Assembly: GCA_033220425.1 (NCBI GenBank)
Contig: CM065647.1
Coordinates: forward strand, 3,534,001-3,598,000
From: Lepraria neglecta
Taxonomy: Eukaryota > Ascomycota > Lecanoromycetes > Lecanorales > Stereocaulaceae
Reading direction: 5' to 3'
Length of the DNA stretch: 64,000 nt
Of the stretch, positions 32,760-44,141 are shown in pieces. The notes beneath the pieces were generated by a model. The model saw nothing but the letters and a program-made list of their open reading frames with translations. It was not told the DNA's origin and made no database searches. The first letter of the stretch is position 1, and each line of letters begins with the position of its first letter. The translations under genes and the position numbers were made by a program.

Positions 32760-34205
32760 TTATGACGACCCTAGCTTAGTGCCACCATGACGGAGATAAT
32801 TCGAGTCCTCTTCCTCGTCTAGACCTGTTGAACCTTCCGATATATCGGTCTCTCGCCTTGAAACATTGTCGCGAGTATGGCTTGCTGGAACTGGTGAGAG
32901 TGGTATCAGAGTGATTTCATGATTGGCGTGCTTTGCGAAGAGAGTCCTTGTCATCGTTCAGATGGCGGGCGGAGTCTTCAATCAATTTACTGCTCTAGCC
33001 TTGTTTGCGTCGAGCCGTACGGAATGAGGGACTGAAGAGGGGTTTGAGGGTGGGGATACAGGCGGCTATAACGCCGATGCATGTTTCGAGACTGCATGGT
33101 CATTTGCGTACGTTAGAGTAGGGCAATCGGAGCAATAAATGTAGACTCTGATGGCGTAACTGGGCAGAGCGGACGAAGAACACTCACACAGCCGCGAGGT
33201 CCAAGGGTACCAGATACCCTATCCGTTTCATCAGCATGGTGGCAGAGAGTATGATGCTGCAAGTGTTGACATACAGGTAACATCTATTGCTGTAATCCTT
33301 CCTGTCAAAGCGGTCCGGACAACGGCGCATACTCCGCTACTACTTCTAGTTCAGTAGGGCACGAGACGATATTTTGCAGGGGTTAGCTATTCTCCGAGAC
33401 TCACAAAAAGCCCATTGCCATCAACACGCAGATGCCGGCCTTAACCTTAGGACGCAACTGGACCTTCTATAGGCATACAATTGGTAGGCAAGCAAGCAAG
33501 CAATCGCACATAATCGAATTAACTTTGGTGAATGATTAGCAAGGAATATTTTGAGAGGCTTAAGCAACTGACTGACTGCCATTATAGTTGCCGGAGAAGC
33601 GCAGAGCCGCATTATTCAAGCAGGTGCCGGGAACAAGAGGATCCCAAAATTTCTGCGCCGGATAACACTGCAGTGCGACAATTATAGACAACGACATATT
33701 TGTTATGACGATGAAAGCTATGGTTGAATAGAGACCTAACCTCATTCTCCTCGTTTTTCCAAAGACACGCAACGAAGATGCAGGCGGATTTCCTTACGAA
33801 CATGGATCTAAAGCCTATTAGACACTCCTGGAAGTACTGCCATTTGAAGGCTTGAGACAGTCGTGATTGCGATTCCGGCGTGAGAAGAAAGTAATAGAGA
33901 TGTCTACCAAGACCGTTATGGACAGCGAGATCAATGAGTGTAGCGGCTGCCATAGAGATGATCTAGGATGGTTTGTTGATAAGCTGGAGTATGAAATGCT
34001 ACAAGTCAAGACTCACAAGACCAGCAATCACAAAAGCATCATCCAGACCCAGTTTTTTGGTGATCAGAGACCTGACATATAGCCGCGCAAGGACGGGTAT
34101 TGTGGCGATGGTATTGAAGACTATGGCCGTGATCGAAAGCGCAGTACCTATGGTACGGTCACCATCTGGAGGAGGGTGCGGAATGAAGGTGACTAGGGAC
34201 AGCAT
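32760..34205 (-). pseudogene. Second PTH11-like rhodopsin-domain gene, decayed
   Basis: ATG at 34205 opens MLSLVTFIPHPPPDGDRTIG and a first helix; GT-AG splicing at about 34019 leads to AAATLIDLAVHNGLGRHLYY. Near 33772 the frame shifts by one base between SACIF and LRVFGKTRRMRLGLYS, both family-typical. Later pieces: GTCLNNAALRFSGNYN; RPKVKAGICVLMAMGF (about 33400); SGVCAVVRTALTGR (about 33330); ETCIGVIAACIPTLKPLF (about 33050); and a tail SEGSTGLDEEEDSNYL ending at 32760. Some breaks may be unrecognised introns, but the shift at 33772 has no splice site, and the stretch between 33180 and 33300 has lost its frame. Likely dead or badly damaged. Confidence 0.65.
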
Positions 34206-35178
34206 AGTTGATCGTCGCGTAGAAATCGAGGGGCTGCTTGATTTGTCTAGATCAAAAGTGTATAACCGGCTCGAGTGAGAAGACACATGGAAGTAGTCGA
34301 GAGGGTGTGGTCCTTTAAAAAGCTCGATGAGACTGTGCCGTAGTTCTTCATATCCCCCGGCAAGAGGATTCGATGCAGCCCCCAAATCGATTTGCAGCAT
34401 GCACGCTGGTGGGGCTGGCGTCTGGACCGGAAAAGCCTTCTTCAATTCGAGAGTACTTTCTAGTCCCGCCTTCTTGGAGGACTACAAACTGCCGAGCGGG
34501 CTGATCTAGAATGCTCGGAATCCTTTGCGATATATGATTTGTTCAAATGTAAGCAGAGGTTGGTATTCGGTTATGCTTGGCTTGATGAAGCAAATTAGAA
34601 TCTAATTTGCTTCAAGGATACGACGGTCCAAGTGGTCGTAGAGGTCGAGTTAGAGGTTTAGACGTGGTTTGGTATTCGTTGTGGAGGATGTTGTGGTCAT
34701 TTTGTTCGACGTCGCCATTGTGATGGCCTAAGGTGGACTAGGGGTCGAACGCAGTATCTACTTCGTGAGAAGTACATGAAACGAATAGGAGAGATGAGGT
34801 AATGTGTATCAGGAATATAAGGACGAAAGAGATGGAGGAAAGGCTTCCCGCCCATTCTAGATCATATGTTAATTGACGAAGCAACCGTAGGTGCCGTGGT
34901 TCCACGCCTTTCTACAATGTCATTGCTTGCACAGATCAATTCTTCCATCTTCTTCATGCCATTTTGACCGGGTTTGCCATTGGCTTCAGTCCTGAAGATA
35001 AGCACACAAAGCCAAAGAGTATCCAAAGCCAAAACGATCTTGAAGTAGGCGGGGAGGTAATGCGTCCTTGGAACAATGCCAAATCAACAAAAGATCCAAG
35101 ACATTCCATTACATCCTATCTCTTTCCAAAAATTCCACAGTATTGAAAGTAACATTAGTCCGTGTTAAAAAGCTCTGC
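34206..35178. other. Intergenic with one short frame
   Basis: No gene seen. The short minus-strand frame at about 34625-34718 resembles the 36-aa frame at 30510-30620. Confidence 0.45.
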
Positions 35179-36039
35179 TCAAGTCCAGCAAGTACACGTT
35201 TTGCTGTGAATTGCAACCATGCATCCAATGACAAAGACTCCAACGCCAAGAATATACTGAGCTAATGAGAATCCGCCAGATATATCATTGCGATCTATCG
35301 ATCGCCAAAGAGCAGAAGCCAAGCTTCCCACTATGGTAAAGACCCCAAGAAGTATGAATATATAGCAGGCCCGAATTTTGAGAACACTCGGTGATATGCG
35401 TGGCACCATCAACGTGGAAGTAGGTGGGTCCAGCTCATAGTATGGCCAAAGAGGCATTCCTGGAACGGGTGGCCAAGACACATGCGGGTTGGAATTGGTA
35501 TTGGGTTTAACAATAGTAAGCTGTAGACAACGAGAAGGCTGGTCGTTCCCGTGAAGAGTCGGCAGTGTCCACGGCTCGAAGTATAAAGCGTTCTTAAATT
35601 GCTGACCGAAATAACGGTCGAGCGTCTTCGGTGGATAATTCATCGGCATCTCGGTAACACTAGAGCATTCATCAACTTTCTTTACGCTACCACATTCAGT
35701 TTCTCCAGCCGGTGTGTCTGTGTCCAGCTCTTTCAAATGGTCACGGTAACATAGCGCTAAGTCGCAGACGCTGTGGTTGTCCTCTGTTTCTAATGCACTT
35801 GTTCGAAAGTATTGCCCTTCAGGAGAGTCTGTCAGCAGCCGTCTTATGCCCGGAGCCCAACAATGTTCTTGATCGGTGAGCCACTCATGACATCTCGCGG
35901 CTCGAGGGTTGGAGATAGCCGTTGAGAAGTGACGTTTGATCAGTTCCTGTCCCTCTGGTATGCCTTGCTCGGCAGGACGAAGGACTAGTATTGATTGATC
36001 GACGCCAGAAGCGAAGCTCGGCGCGTTCTGAATCTGCAT
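35179..36039 (-). CDS. Unrecognised protein with two C-terminal membrane helices
   Basis: 286 aa from the ATG at 36039, single exon. The first 215 residues look soluble, Cys-containing and acidic (CHEWLTDQEHCWAPGIRRLL; YPPKTLDRYFGQQFKNALYF; a Pro-rich stretch WPPVPGMPLWPYYELDPP). The last 70 hold two hydrophobic helices (ACYIFILLGVFTIVGSLASA and YILGVGVFVIGCMVAI) and end in a short Cys-rich tail. No family is recognised. The clean 286-codon frame, ATG start and sensible layout favour a real gene. Confidence 0.55.
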   Translation of the reverse strand: MQIQNAPSFASGVDQSILVLRPAEQGIPEGQELIKRHFSTAISNPRAARCHEWLTDQEHCWAPGIRRLLTDSPEGQYFRTSALETEDNHSVCDLALCYRDHLKELDTDTPAGETECGSVKKVDECSSVTEMPMNYPPKTLDRYFGQQFKNALYFEPWTLPTLHGNDQPSRCLQLTIVKPNTNSNPHVSWPPVPGMPLWPYYELDPPTSTLMVPRISPSVLKIRACYIFILLGVFTIVGSLASALWRSIDRNDISGGFSLAQYILGVGVFVIGCMVAIHSKTCTCWT

Positions 36040-36666
36040 GATTGATTTCGATTGAATGAAGTCAGGAATAAGTCACCGAAGAACTGGTTTGAGCTGTCCA
36101 AGGAGCTTGGAGGCCAGGCTGGCCTTCAGACTTGCTAGAGAGAGCCCACAGCACTCCCAAATCAGTCTTGGACGGGTCTTGAACACATTAGGTAGACTTG
36201 AACTTATCAGAGCAGCTTTGGAATAAAGATAAAGGATCGTATAGCAAGCGTTAGGTTTGGGCAGGAACCATGAGCTTCGTGAGTCAAATCGATCATGTGC
36301 AGTGATGCCCCACACTACTTCCTTCAGATAAATGCTTGCAAATGCTTGAACATTATGTGCGAGCCTCATTCGAAAATGAAGGGGCGGTGTGGGAAAGCCT
36401 AACGCGAAGGTTGTAAGGCTGATTTGGCCCCCCTCCACCCAGCCTTCATACACGACGCGCTTTTAGCGTGTCGTGACTCCTCTCGACCAATAGCAACGCG
36501 TTAATTGCGAACCTCCGTGTTACTAATTGGGACGTAACTTGAGACTGCGGAGAGAAGCTTTCCGAATCTTGTAGCCTCCTTAAGAAAGAGGCGGTGGAGT
36601 GCATTGCCTATTTTGGTGGGATGCAATAGGCGAATAGTGAGGACAGCCGTTGCTATTTCCGAAGCT
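36040..36666. other. Intergenic, no supported gene
   Basis: A 126-codon minus-strand frame at 36073-36453 has no ATG at its head and no family resemblance. Confidence 0.45.
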
Positions 36667-37460
36667 TTAAGGAAACGCCGCATAATCACGATATGAGGAA
36701 ATATCGGACCTTGATACCCTTTGTCCCTCTTTCGTCTCTAGCACTTCGAGGATCCCATATTCATTCCATCCTTTTAATTTGACATTAGACCTAGCCGCAT
36801 TGTCAATAAGCGGTCTTAGTCGCTCCACTAGGGCTTCCAGAGGCCCCCGGACCCAATCATCGAACTTATTGGGCTCAACGCCTCTCTCGTCGGTATTAGT
36901 ACGTGCAAGCATTGCCTCGTGCATGCCGTCAAGGTCAATTTCCACATCTTCCCAGCAATTCTCTCGGGTCCAAAACTTCACTGCGAGGAAGACAATGTCC
37001 TTGAGAGTGCAGAGAGTGCCTTCTGATTCTTCGACGAGTTCTTTGGTTTTGTCTAGGTGGAGGCAGAGGCGTAGCCTTTTGGATTGGAATCCAAGATTGG
37101 CTGTAAACACTGCCATGTTTGGGGCAGTGATTTGGTTTGACAACCCATAATAGGGATGACGGTCCAGGCGGATGGCATAGCTCCGGCCATCGGATCCAAC
37201 CTTCTGCTTCTTCGTGGGGTCTAACGTGGCATATGACAGTGAGGTAAGTTGACAAGACGCAAAGAGCTTCTTCGCGGAGTTGATATGACACCCCGAAAAG
37301 AGATTGTGGCCTGGTGTGAGACAGATACCAGGAGCACGGACAACGAGGTTTGTCACTCTCTTTGCGATCATGATTAGGTGTGATGCAGGCGGTAAGGATC
37401 GAGGTGCGAAGTTCAGCAGGTAGCGAGAAAAAGGCGAAAGTCGACGGCGCTGACCAGGTG
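36667..37460 (-). pseudogene. LPAELR-type fungal protein, copy 1, frameshifted
   Basis: The N-terminal part lies in one frame (FAFFSLPAELRTSILTACIT; LFGVSYQLREEALCVLSTYL; EEAEGWIRWPE) and the C-terminal part in another (MAVFTANLGFQSKRLRLCLH; LCTLKDIVFLAVKFWTRENC; VEIDLDGMHEAML). Both halves align with copy 2 at 38144-38686, so the change of frame near 37150-37210 is a real shift or an intron I cannot place. LPAELR followed by a REEAL segment is typical of a large fungal family of F-box-like hypothetical proteins. No ATG with a good context was found for the N-terminus. Confidence 0.55.
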
Positions 37461-38143
37461 ACTGAATTGGAGAGATTTCGGGGCGTTGGAGGATGCTGAG
37501 CTACTTCTCCCGTCTCCGGAGATGCTTGGGAGGATTCTTCGAGTTCCAACGAACGGAGGTGAAGATGTATAAGCAATAGTTTGTATTGTGAGGAGACAAA
37601 GCTACACCTTTGCCTTTGTAGCATGTGGAGTGAGGGAAGCAATTGACTTCGGCATCCCAGACTTGGGGTGGTGCACATTGATACATAATACTATCGATGC
37701 CCTCGTAATCATAGGGCTAGTGGTGTGGGTGAGTCAGAACTTTCAGGCAAATCTTCATCCTTCGGATCCTGCCTCGTGGGAGACGGAATGAACTGAAGTA
37801 GGGCTCTTTAGCAAGATAACACATCAGGAGTCAAGCTTCGCTAGTCGAGACTCTACAGCGTTCTACAGGTCGATTGAGCTGAACACTAGCCGGTCATGAA
37901 TGCCACGGAGCTGGAACCGTGAATTTCAGCGAGTTTCGAACTTGCCGAGCTTGTGGGGAAATTTCGACCTTTTCTGTCATCCGCGAGCGTGCGTTTTTCC
38001 TCCAGCAGCAACATAGCGGAAGGGTCGTCCTGTCACGGTTTCTCTAGCGCTTTCAAAATATGATCCTCAATCCAACCTTTCAATCCAAACTTGAACGTTG
38101 ATGCTTTCTCCCTCAGAGGCTCCAACTCCTCACAAATTGCCTT
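37461..38143. other. Intergenic between the two LPAELR-type copies
   Basis: No gene seen. May include eroded 5' sequence of copy 1 and 3' flank of copy 2. Confidence 0.5.
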
Positions 38144-38686
38144 CTAACCCTTCTCCAAATGCGGACCCAAGGGACCCCAAACGCCGAAGAAGTCCAAATT
38201 TGTCTGTGTTTGCATTGCTTGGTGTATACCCTCAAGGTCAACATTGATACATTGCCAGTTCCCCCAATACTTCGTTGCCAGAAATACATCATCGATAATA
38301 CTCCAGCGACATGCCTCCAAATCCTCGACGATCTGATGGTCATCATCTGCGTGAAGACAAAGGCGAAGCTTTGTGGTTTTGGGTGCGAGTTCTTCCATCT
38401 GCTTGTGAACGCGGGCGTGTTCAGGGTGGTAATCTAAACCCATTTTCTGGATTGTAGGCCGTGCATGTGGTTGAAATTCTTCGGGATCCTGAATCCATCC
38501 TTCTACTTCGCTGCTGCACCAGACATTGCAGACGACTGTGAAGGGATAGGCCGCTAGGGCATGAAAAGCCTCTCGCGGATCTGATGGGAGACTTGGAGAA
38601 GAGACTGTGGGATGGTGTGAGAGAGCTGCCAATGGGCGTCCCCGTATCCCCCCGGTTCGCCACTGCCATCGCCGCCTTCTTTCCAC
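38144..38686 (-). pseudogene. LPAELR-type fungal protein, copy 2, N-terminus damaged
   Basis: 180 codons open on the minus strand. The part REAFHALAAYPFTVVCNVWC, VEGWIQDPEEF, TTKLRLCLHADDDHQIVEDL, DDVFLATKYWGNWQCINVDL and EGIHQAMQTQTNLD parallels copy 1. The head is disordered: a neighbouring frame (38421-38669) carries SLTPSHSLFSKS, matching the family's TPSLLxVS segment, so an indel separates the two. LPAELR itself is not visible. A truncated or decayed tandem duplicate. Confidence 0.5.
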
Positions 38687-39646
38687 TTAGATTTAATGCA
38701 TGCGGTAAGGATCATCTACCGGATCTCTAGAGGTATAGAAAGTAACCCCATAGGTTTTCCTAACCTTGGAGAGCCTCGTGTCCCTTTCTTTACATCGAAG
38801 GGCACTTTGGATCTCTTTCCCCGGCCTGCCATGGTTGAGGGCTTAAAGTGTAGATAGTCTGGACAATAGAGAGGGTGGAAAATACAAATGGGATTCGTAT
38901 TGCTCCAGGCGCAAGCGTTTCCTGATCAATGAAAGTTGATGTTTTCAAAGTAAAATACCAATGTTATCACTCAAATCTAGATCTCTGAGGAGATTGACGA
39001 GTTTTGAGATTACCTGGTTGTCTGGGCTGGGACTCAGTCATTTATAGCTCACCGGACTCCAGTGAACAACTCACCAACGTTTCAGCCTCGAGATCCTTCA
39101 CGTCTTGGTACTTGGGTCCCGGCGCTTAGTCCTCTCGGGGAGTCAGAGCTCTAGGCAACGCTCCCCCCCCCCAGGCAATCACAATGCAAAAACGAAAACA
39201 TGTACCATAATAGCACAATTCTTCTCGCTCTCCAAAAGGAGCATATGGTCAAATTGAAAAGATACAGAGAATATCAGCATGGCTCTTGCACTAAGATTGA
39301 TACGCTCTCAGAGAGATGCTCCCTCTTTTTTGTTTTTGCTTTTGCAAACCTTATAAGATGGTCTTCTCTGTGCTATAGATACTTCGTACCACGTTCTGCA
39401 ATTACATGAGAAGCGAAAATACGGGTTGTCGCAAAACCGCGTGGTGGAGTTAGAGAATATTTGTCAAAGCCCGTCGAGATGAAAGCATATAGACATGCTA
39501 GTCCTAGCGGTATTTAAATATCTTGGCATCAAACTCCGAAAGATCCGTACCACTCCTTCCATCCCAACAAATTCCGCCATTGTGGGCGTATTTAGGGACA
39601 AAAAGTCCCACGTAAACAAGTGCGAGGTGCCTTGACTTGTTCTGCA
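38687..39646. other. Intergenic, with an 11-base C tract
   Basis: Upstream region of glucosylceramide synthase. A run of C near 39163-39173 is the only notable feature; no gene is supported. Confidence 0.55.
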
Positions 39647-41419
39647 ATGGCCGCGCTGGACATTATAGCCATTGGCTGCCTGGTATGGTATTCCGCCGTA
39701 CTCATAGTGTGTGCTGTTGGTGTCTTCCAATTGTACTGATATCTGATAGTCGACCATGACGCCAGCTGACGGAGGTGCAGACGACGCAATCAAATGAGAG
39801 CACCCGCAAAATCCGTTTCAAATACCCTAACATTAGCGGCTGTCCCCCATGTCACAATCATTCGTCCCATCAAGGGCATTGAGCCCTACCTCTACGAATG
39901 CCTCGCTTCCACCTTCCACCAAACCTATCCCCGCGAACGACTGACAATATACTTCTGCATATCATCCCGTAACGATCCTTCCTTAACGATCCTCGAACAC
40001 CTCGTGGCTGAGTTCTCAACCTTTGACGTCAAAATCCTCGTCGAGGACGAAGATCCTAACCTGTCAGGTCGGGATGGCAGAACCACCAACCTCGGTCCCA
40101 ACCCCAAAATCCGAAACATGAGCCGCGCATACCGCGAAGCAAAGGGCGACATAGTATGGATAATCGACTGCAATGTCTGGATATCACCCTCTGTGGCTGG
40201 CCGAATGGTAGATCTGCTCTACGGCTTCACGCCCACCGCACCAGGCCGGAGATATAAGTTCGTGCACCAGCTACCACTTGTAATCGATGTACAGTCTCCA
40301 GTCCCTACAGGCAGTGCGGGATCCGAGTTCCTCTCCTCTGGCCCCGACAGTGCCTTCCCAATCCCCAAGACTGGCGGAATGTTGGAAGAACTATTCCTCT
40401 CCACTTCGCACGCAAAATTCTACACCGCCATCGCCACCGTTGCTATCGCGCCTTGCACGGTTGGGAAGTCGAATATGTTCCGCCGCTCTCATCTTAATGC
40501 TCTCACTTCCAATCTCAGCGCCTCCCACAACAGCAGCGGCATTGGTAAAGGGGGCAACAAAGACCGAGGCCCTGGCATCGATTTTTTCTCTGATAACATC
40601 TGCGAAGACCACCTCATCGGTGACCTCCTCTGGCGCTCTCCTGTCCCAGCACATGTGCGGAAAATCGCAGGCAGTGAAGGGCATGAGTTAGATGATCCAG
40701 CGCACTTCCCTGCTGCATTAGCAAACAAATTTACTTGGGGAAATCATGGATTACTTCCTCCGCACCCCAGTAATCTGGCTACCCAACCCACCTCGCGAAT
40801 GTCTCTGACTACCTACATCGACCGTCGAACACGCTGGCTCAGGGTTAGAAAATTCACCGTCAGGCTCGCCACACTAGTAGAGCCGGGTACTGAATCTCTC
40901 CTCTGCTCCCTCTACGGCGCATACGGCCTCACTACCCTCCCCTGGTGTAACCGCGTTCTCTCCATCCCAAAAACCTGGCTAGCCTTCTGGACGATCTGGC
41001 TGTTAAGCGTGATGTTCTGGGCAGCAACAGACCGATACACCTGGACGCTCCTCCAGCACGGCGGCACCTCCCCCTCCGAACGACCCGTCTTCGGCCGCAC
41101 GCGCGGCGCTCGTCGACCTCTAGGTCAATGGATACTAGCATGGCTTGGCCGCGAGATTTTAGCTTTCCCTATCTGGTGCTGGGCCGTCTGGGGAGGCGTG
41201 ACAGTTGTGTGGAGGGGTCGAAAATTCTGGGTTGGGACGGATATGAAGGTGCATGAAATTGTTAGCAAGACATCGCAGAATGGGCATGCAGGTGGGCAGA
41301 AGAATAGGAATGGGAATGGGCAAGTGAGAGTGCCTTCGTGCATAAGGATGTGGGAGGAGCATGGTGGGGGGTTGGGGAGGGAGGTGGATGAGGAGAAGGA
41401 TCGGGTGAAGGATGATTGA
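39647..41419 (+). CDS. Ceramide glucosyltransferase (glucosylceramide synthase, GT21)
   Basis: Transfers glucose from UDP-glucose to ceramide at Golgi/ER membranes, making glucosylceramide, a fungal membrane lipid tied to growth, virulence and plant-defensin sensitivity. Exons 39647-39732 and 39781-41419 (48-bp intron) give 574 aa. The first exon is an N-terminal helix (IIAIGCLVWYSAVLIVCAVG). The catalytic domain shows VPHVTIIRPIKGIEPYLYEC, the aspartate region IVWIIDCNVW, CEDHLIGDLLWR, and RRTRW, the (Q/R)XXRW motif of processive family-2-like enzymes. C-terminal helices follow (LAFWTIWLLSVMFWAA; LGREILAFPIWCWAVWGG). The tail is long, charged and Gly/Asn-rich. Convergent with SEN2. Confidence 0.95.
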
Positions 41420-41599
41420 GGAGAATATGAGATAGAAAAGTATTGTAACGCAGTGTATATAGACTGATAAATACTCTGTTCATGCTCATGTTCACGCTAG
41501 TGGTTGACTTGCATCTATGGGTATCACTAATCACTAGACCTTTCTAATGCCTACAAAAACTCCAGAAGCACCAATGCTAGGCAAACCAACACACTCCCT

Positions 41600-42964
41600 C
41601 TAATCCCGTTCCCGATTCGGTATCCATCTCTTCAGCGTCAGTTCCCGAACCTCGTACGCTTTCAGAAAAAGTCCAATATCCATAGGCGCATCATCCCTAG
41701 AGGAATAAGGTGGTAAAGCACTCGGCGGCGGTATCTCAACATAAACAAGCACCAAGCTCTTCCGGACCTGACTCTGCACCCTATTAACGCAATGCAGCCA
41801 CCACCACGTCTTCCTGCTTCTCTTCTCCGTCTCCCGTCTCAATGCCTCACTGCCCCTCCAGTACTGATGCCCATAAGCCGGCAGCACAATAACCGCAAAT
41901 TCGGCATGGCTGAACACCGGACCTCGTAGGTATAAGAGCCAGTCGACGGCGAATTTTATCCCGGGACGAACGACCCAGCCGAGACTGCGGAAATGGTGGT
42001 AGGTTATGTAATGTAGGAGGAAGGGGTCGTCGGGTTCGAGGGTGGATACTTGGCGAAGGGGGAAGTAGGAGTGCTGGCGGAAGAGGTTGAAGAGGGATGG
42101 GGTGGAGATTAGTCGGGACGTGCTTGGATCACGGATTTCGAGAATGCCGAGACCGTATGCTAGGAAGAAAGCTTCCGAGGGGGTAAGTTGGAGATGTTCT
42201 TGATTTTTGATGGGGGCTGCTTCGGGTTCCATGTTTTGTTGTGTAGGCTCGGGGGCGCCATTGTGGGCTTGACTAAGGGCTGCGGTTGATGGGTGGTATT
42301 CGACTGCACCATTTGGCTGGGTGATCACGATTGGCGGCGGAGTAGGAGGATCCGCTGGCTCTTGCACAATCAAAGACTCGATGGATTCAGCTAAGCTCTC
42401 CACCGGTCCGCCATTGACGCCCTCGTATCTCGCACGGGCGGTTGGTGTAGCTGTACCGCTGCTCTGTTTTGACCGCTTTTCCTCCTTCAACTTCTCCTCG
42501 ATGGCTTCTCTTTCCTTTCTCGCACGGTCCTTCTTGAACTTCTTCCTGTTCTCCCGTCTTTGTCTTGTAACCTCCTCACTAGTCTCATTGGCCAGTAGGC
42601 CTCTTCGTCTCTTTTCTCGGTCTAGCCAGCTTGGCTCACTTCTACTCAAGCTCCCCTTTCCGAAGAATCCGCTCTCCCAGAGTGCTCGTATGGCGCTCTC
42701 GTCCGTGACGTGGACTGAGCGGGTCTCGGGAGAGAAGTAGGCTTGGTATGGGGCCTTCGGGTGTGAAGAGGGAGGAGCAATGAATTGGTAGATATAGGTG
42801 AAGGCGATGTGAAGGATCGAGAAGGGGTTGTGCGGGATCAGGGGCGGCAGAGGGTAGGTGGTGAGTGGGAATGGTTTGGCGTGGAGTTTACCAAGATTGG
42901 GTCGAGGAGATCGGGGAAGCTCTTTGATGGGCAGTGAAGGCTCTGCAGCCTCAGTTGTTGTCAT
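41600..42964 (-). CDS. SEN2: tRNA-splicing endonuclease catalytic subunit Sen2
   Basis: Cuts the 5' splice site of intron-containing pre-tRNAs as part of the Sen2-Sen34-Sen15-Sen54 complex. 454 aa, single exon. N-terminal domain with ALWESGFFGKGSLSRSEPSW (family-typical), a charged coiled region (about residues 140-170), a low-complexity linker, then the nuclease fold: LTPSEAFFLAYGLGILEI, FRSLGWVVRPGIKFAVDWLL. The catalytic triad is visible: Tyr in WLLYLRGPVFSH, His in FSHAEFAVIVLP, and Lys in QVRKSLVLVYVE. Ends TLKRWIPNRERD. Divergent from NOP10. Confidence 0.95.
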   Translation of the reverse strand: MTTTEAAEPSLPIKELPRSPRPNLGKLHAKPFPLTTYPLPPLIPHNPFSILHIAFTYIYQFIAPPSSHPKAPYQAYFSPETRSVHVTDESAIRALWESGFFGKGSLSRSEPSWLDREKRRRGLLANETSEEVTRQRRENRKKFKKDRARKEREAIEEKLKEEKRSKQSSGTATPTARARYEGVNGGPVESLAESIESLIVQEPADPPTPPPIVITQPNGAVEYHPSTAALSQAHNGAPEPTQQNMEPEAAPIKNQEHLQLTPSEAFFLAYGLGILEIRDPSTSRLISTPSLFNLFRQHSYFPLRQVSTLEPDDPFLLHYITYHHFRSLGWVVRPGIKFAVDWLLYLRGPVFSHAEFAVIVLPAYGHQYWRGSEALRRETEKRSRKTWWWLHCVNRVQSQVRKSLVLVYVEIPPPSALPPYSSRDDAPMDIGLFLKAYEVRELTLKRWIPNRERD

Positions 42965-43476
42965 GATGGGAGGAGCGGGTCAGGGCCCGGCAACGGCAGG
43001 TGGTAGCCCTGTACACTTTGCAGATAGTCAGCAGCTGAAGCGGTGAAAGTTGCTGCTATCTTTCGTGTATATCTGGTTGCTCAGATACCGTTGTAGTCTT
43101 CTCAATGAGAAAATAGAACCAGCAGAGAAGCAAGACATAAAGTCAGAGTCATGCTTCTAGGCCACTGTATAGTGTCATCCTCGCAGTGATTTTTTCTCGC
43201 TTGGAACTAGAAAAAGAAATATCTGAACTCACAGTTGCCTCTCTTCCCTTTCTGCCCCCAACTCCTGCATGATGCTCACTGTGCGTCCGCTGGTACCCGC
43301 ATTGCTTTTTAAAGTGGAAATGTGGGAGGAGTTTTCGAGCTAGAGCAGGGATCCGAGGGCGGAATTTTTCCGGATATCAACCGCAAAGAAATTTCTTGAG
43401 CACCCACGTAACTACTCTACCTTGCATCATTGGCTTCACGATCCCTAGAGACAGTCTGCGCAGAGCCTCGAGCAAG
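42965..43476. other. Divergent promoter of SEN2 and NOP10
   Basis: Shared 512-bp upstream region of two RNA-processing genes. No open frame of note and no motif I can assign. Confidence 0.6.
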
Positions 43477-43791
43477 ATGCATCTCATGTACACGCTGGAT
43501 GCCGACGGCAAGCGAATATACACTCTCAACAAGGCAGATTCTATCCTCGATTCTCGCAAGAGAAAAACTAGCTAATATAAAGCTCCAGGTTCAAGCTGGC
43601 GAAGTCACAAAGTCAGCGCATCCAGCGAGATTCAGTCCCGATGACAAGTACTCAAGGCATCGTGTAACACTCAAGAAAAGGTCAGTGACATCTACAATGG
43701 CACTATCCACTTCAGACGCGTGAATGGTAGAGACTGAATGGCGAATAGATATGGATTGCTTTTGACGCAGCAGAGTGAGTTGGCCGCCTAG
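43477..43791 (+). CDS. NOP10: H/ACA snoRNP subunit Nop10
   Basis: 63-aa core protein of H/ACA ribonucleoproteins (pseudouridylation of rRNA), nucleolar. Three exons: 43477-43533, 43589-43680 and 43749-43791. Exon 1 reads [19 protein letters not shown], exon 2 [20 protein letters not shown] then [10 protein letters not shown], exon 3 [13 protein letters not shown]. This matches the strongly conserved family end to end. Intron 1 (43534-43588) must use a GC donor (AAG|GCAGAT), as no GT allows the conserved protein; intron 2 is GT-AG. Too short and too broken up to show as one long open frame. Confidence 0.95.
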
Positions 43792-44141
43792 AAAGGGAAG
43801 CAGGAGCTGGACTGACTGACTGGGAGCAGAGAACGAGAAGGTGCTGGGTCAATGATCGTGGAAAGGGTACGGAGTCAAAGGCGTTTAGGGAGGACTATGC
43901 TCGCAGGATGAATTGTGAAGTTATGGATATACCACGGGAGGGATGAGTCCTGTTTGAGGTGGTCCTTGAGTACTTGTGCTTGGACGCTCGGAAGAGGGTC
44001 TCTGTAGAATGAGGTTACCGAATGGTAAGATCTTGCACCGCCAACATCAAAGGGGTACCACTGGTGCAATTTTCATCCAATGAACCGTCTACGTGGGCAT
44101 CAGGAACCAGATGTTGTTCGTAGTCCTCAAAAATGAAAGTT
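43792..44141. other. Convergent spacer of NOP10 and NOB1
   Basis: 350 bases with the two 3' ends. No gene seen. Confidence 0.6.

Noticed and set aside
36073-36453. 126-codon minus-strand frame
   Set aside because: No ATG at its head (begins with GTG), no family resemblance and no partner exon.
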